This document shows, one piece after another, positions 5,732 through 6,376 of a DNA stretch of 6,376 bases. A model generated the notes under the pieces. It worked only from the letters and a program-made list of their open reading frames with translations. It was not told where the DNA came from and searched no databases. Positions within the stretch are counted from its first letter, which is position 1; the number at the start of each line of letters is the position of its first letter. This stretch comes from Chloroflexota bacterium (lineage in GTDB: Bacteria > Chloroflexota > Anaerolineae > Aggregatilineales > Phototrophicaceae). The stretch covers positions 1 through 6,376 of the forward strand of contig JAEVZT010000367.1 of assembly GCA_023392115.1 (NCBI GenBank). Reading direction: 5' to 3'. The position numbers were made by a program, and so were the translations under genes.

Positions 5732-6376
5732 CCGCCGCGCGAATCCGCGCTTCCATGATCGCCCCAACCGCGTCGGGGCTGAAGTCGCGCGCGATCGTTT
5801 CGGCGGCTCGCCGCCCGCGTTCGCGCGCCTCGTCGGGATGCTCGTAGACCGTCCGCATGTACTCAGCCGCCTGATCGACATCCGGTTCTGCCCAGATCAT
5901 GCCCGGTCGGTAGTAGTCGATCAAGTCGGGGCGGAAGCGGTGATCGTCAACCGTCACCGCGCGCAGCTGATAATCGACGAGATAGCCGTTGTCGGGGGTC
6001 ATGAAGTCGAGATTGCCCGAATAGGCGGTCGCGATCACCGGCACGCCGGCGCACATCGCCTCTGCCATGCCCAAGCCGAAGCCTTCGGCGCGGTGCAGCG
6101 AGATGAAGGCGTCGACGCAGAAGTAGAGGTCGTGTACGCGCTGGCGCGGAAAAGGCTCGCTCATCAAACGCCCGCCGACAGCATCGAGTTCCGCCGCTAA
6201 CGCCGCCGTAATGTCGGGATAATGGGCGCTGTGCTGCACCTTGATCAGCAGCAGCGGTTTATCGGCGGCGCGGCTGTTGCCGAACGCGCGCCGGTACGCC
6301 TCGATCACGCCCCACGGGTTCTTGCGCCCATCGCCCGATCCGGCGCTGAACGAAAACAAGAAGATCGCCCCGTCGT
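5721..6376 (-). CDS. GT4-type glycosyltransferase, C-terminal part (N-terminus beyond the window)
   Basis: The visible 217 residues form the C-terminal, nucleotide-sugar-binding Rossmann domain of a GT-B fold glycosyltransferase (Glycos_transf_1 family). In the fragment, R17-K18-N-P-W-G-V-I-E-A is the loop that normally contacts the donor diphosphate. EGFGLGMAE (97-105) is the E-x7-E motif of retaining GT4 enzymes, followed by AMCAGVPVIATAYSGN, the typical glycine/proline-rich donor loop. The C-terminal helix RRAAETIARDFSPDAVG closes the domain. The frame is open to the right edge: codons 6360-6374 read D-G-A-I-F and continue into L-F-S-F, the usual core strand. The TTG at 6357-6359 is therefore an internal leucine, not a start. 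The acceptor-binding N-terminal domain, usually 150-200 residues, must lie outside. Donor and acceptor sugars are unknown; envelope polysaccharide, glycolipid or protein glycosylation are possible. The stop is TGA, within the 11-base overlap with the HAD gene. Confidence 0.9.
   Translation of the reverse strand, partial: DGAIFLFSFSAGSGDGRKNPWGVIEAYRRAFGNSRAADKPLLLIKVQHSAHYPDITAALAAELDAVGGRLMSEPFPRQRVHDLYFCVDAFISLHRAEGFGLGMAEAMCAGVPVIATAYSGNLDFMTPDNGYLVDYQLRAVTVDDHRFRPDLIDYYRPGMIWAEPDVDQAAEYMRTVYEHPDEARERGRRAAETIARDFSPDAVGAIMEARIRAAVTA

Noticed and set aside
6357..6359. TTG as the start of the glycosyltransferase
   Set aside because: Open codons continue upstream to the window edge and encode the expected core strand (D-G-A-I-F-L-F-S-F), and half the GT-B fold would be missing. 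It is an internal Leu of a truncated gene.

Overview
The window is GC-rich (roughly 60% by eye) and tightly packed with four protein-coding genes, one of them cut by the right edge. The best guess for the host is a Chloroflexota (Anaerolineae-like) bacterium. The reasons are a secreted protein with a Cys-flanked LysM domain, a Thr/Pro linker and a C-terminal CGNSVCDPGE-type cysteine motif, a very long transporter-HEAT-cyclic-nucleotide-binding fusion, and a C-rich repeat arm at the left edge resembling dispersed repeats of such genomes. This placement rests on remembered family resemblance, not on a search.

Layout from left to right. Positions 1-33 hold a C-rich (minus strand) tract, possibly half of a dispersed palindromic repeat. 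Positions 34-1470 (minus) encode a 478-residue secreted modular protein: signal peptide, Cys-containing N-terminal domain, FecR-like beta segment, LysM, Thr/Pro linker, Ig-like domain and cysteine tail. A 100-base gap follows, with a good sigma70-type promoter reading into that gene. Positions 1571-4993 (minus) encode a 1140-residue protein that joins about 12 membrane segments of the ATP/ADP-translocase/MFS type to about 11 HEAT repeats and a C-terminal CNB domain. A 39-base divergent spacer separates it from a 232-residue HAD-family hydrolase at 5033-5731 (plus). The hydrolase overlaps, tail to tail by 11 bases, a GT4-type glycosyltransferase (5721 to beyond 6376, minus) whose N-terminal half lies outside the window.

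No pathway clearly links the genes. The secreted LysM protein and the glycosyltransferase both suggest envelope or extracellular work. The membrane fusion protein looks like a transporter-derived sensor or regulated carrier. The HAD enzyme is a generic small-molecule phosphatase candidate. No RNA genes, CRISPR arrays, insertion sequences or convincing intrinsic terminators were found. The most interesting object is the transporter-HEAT-CNB fusion, whose CNB pocket lacks the arginine that normally holds the cyclic phosphate.
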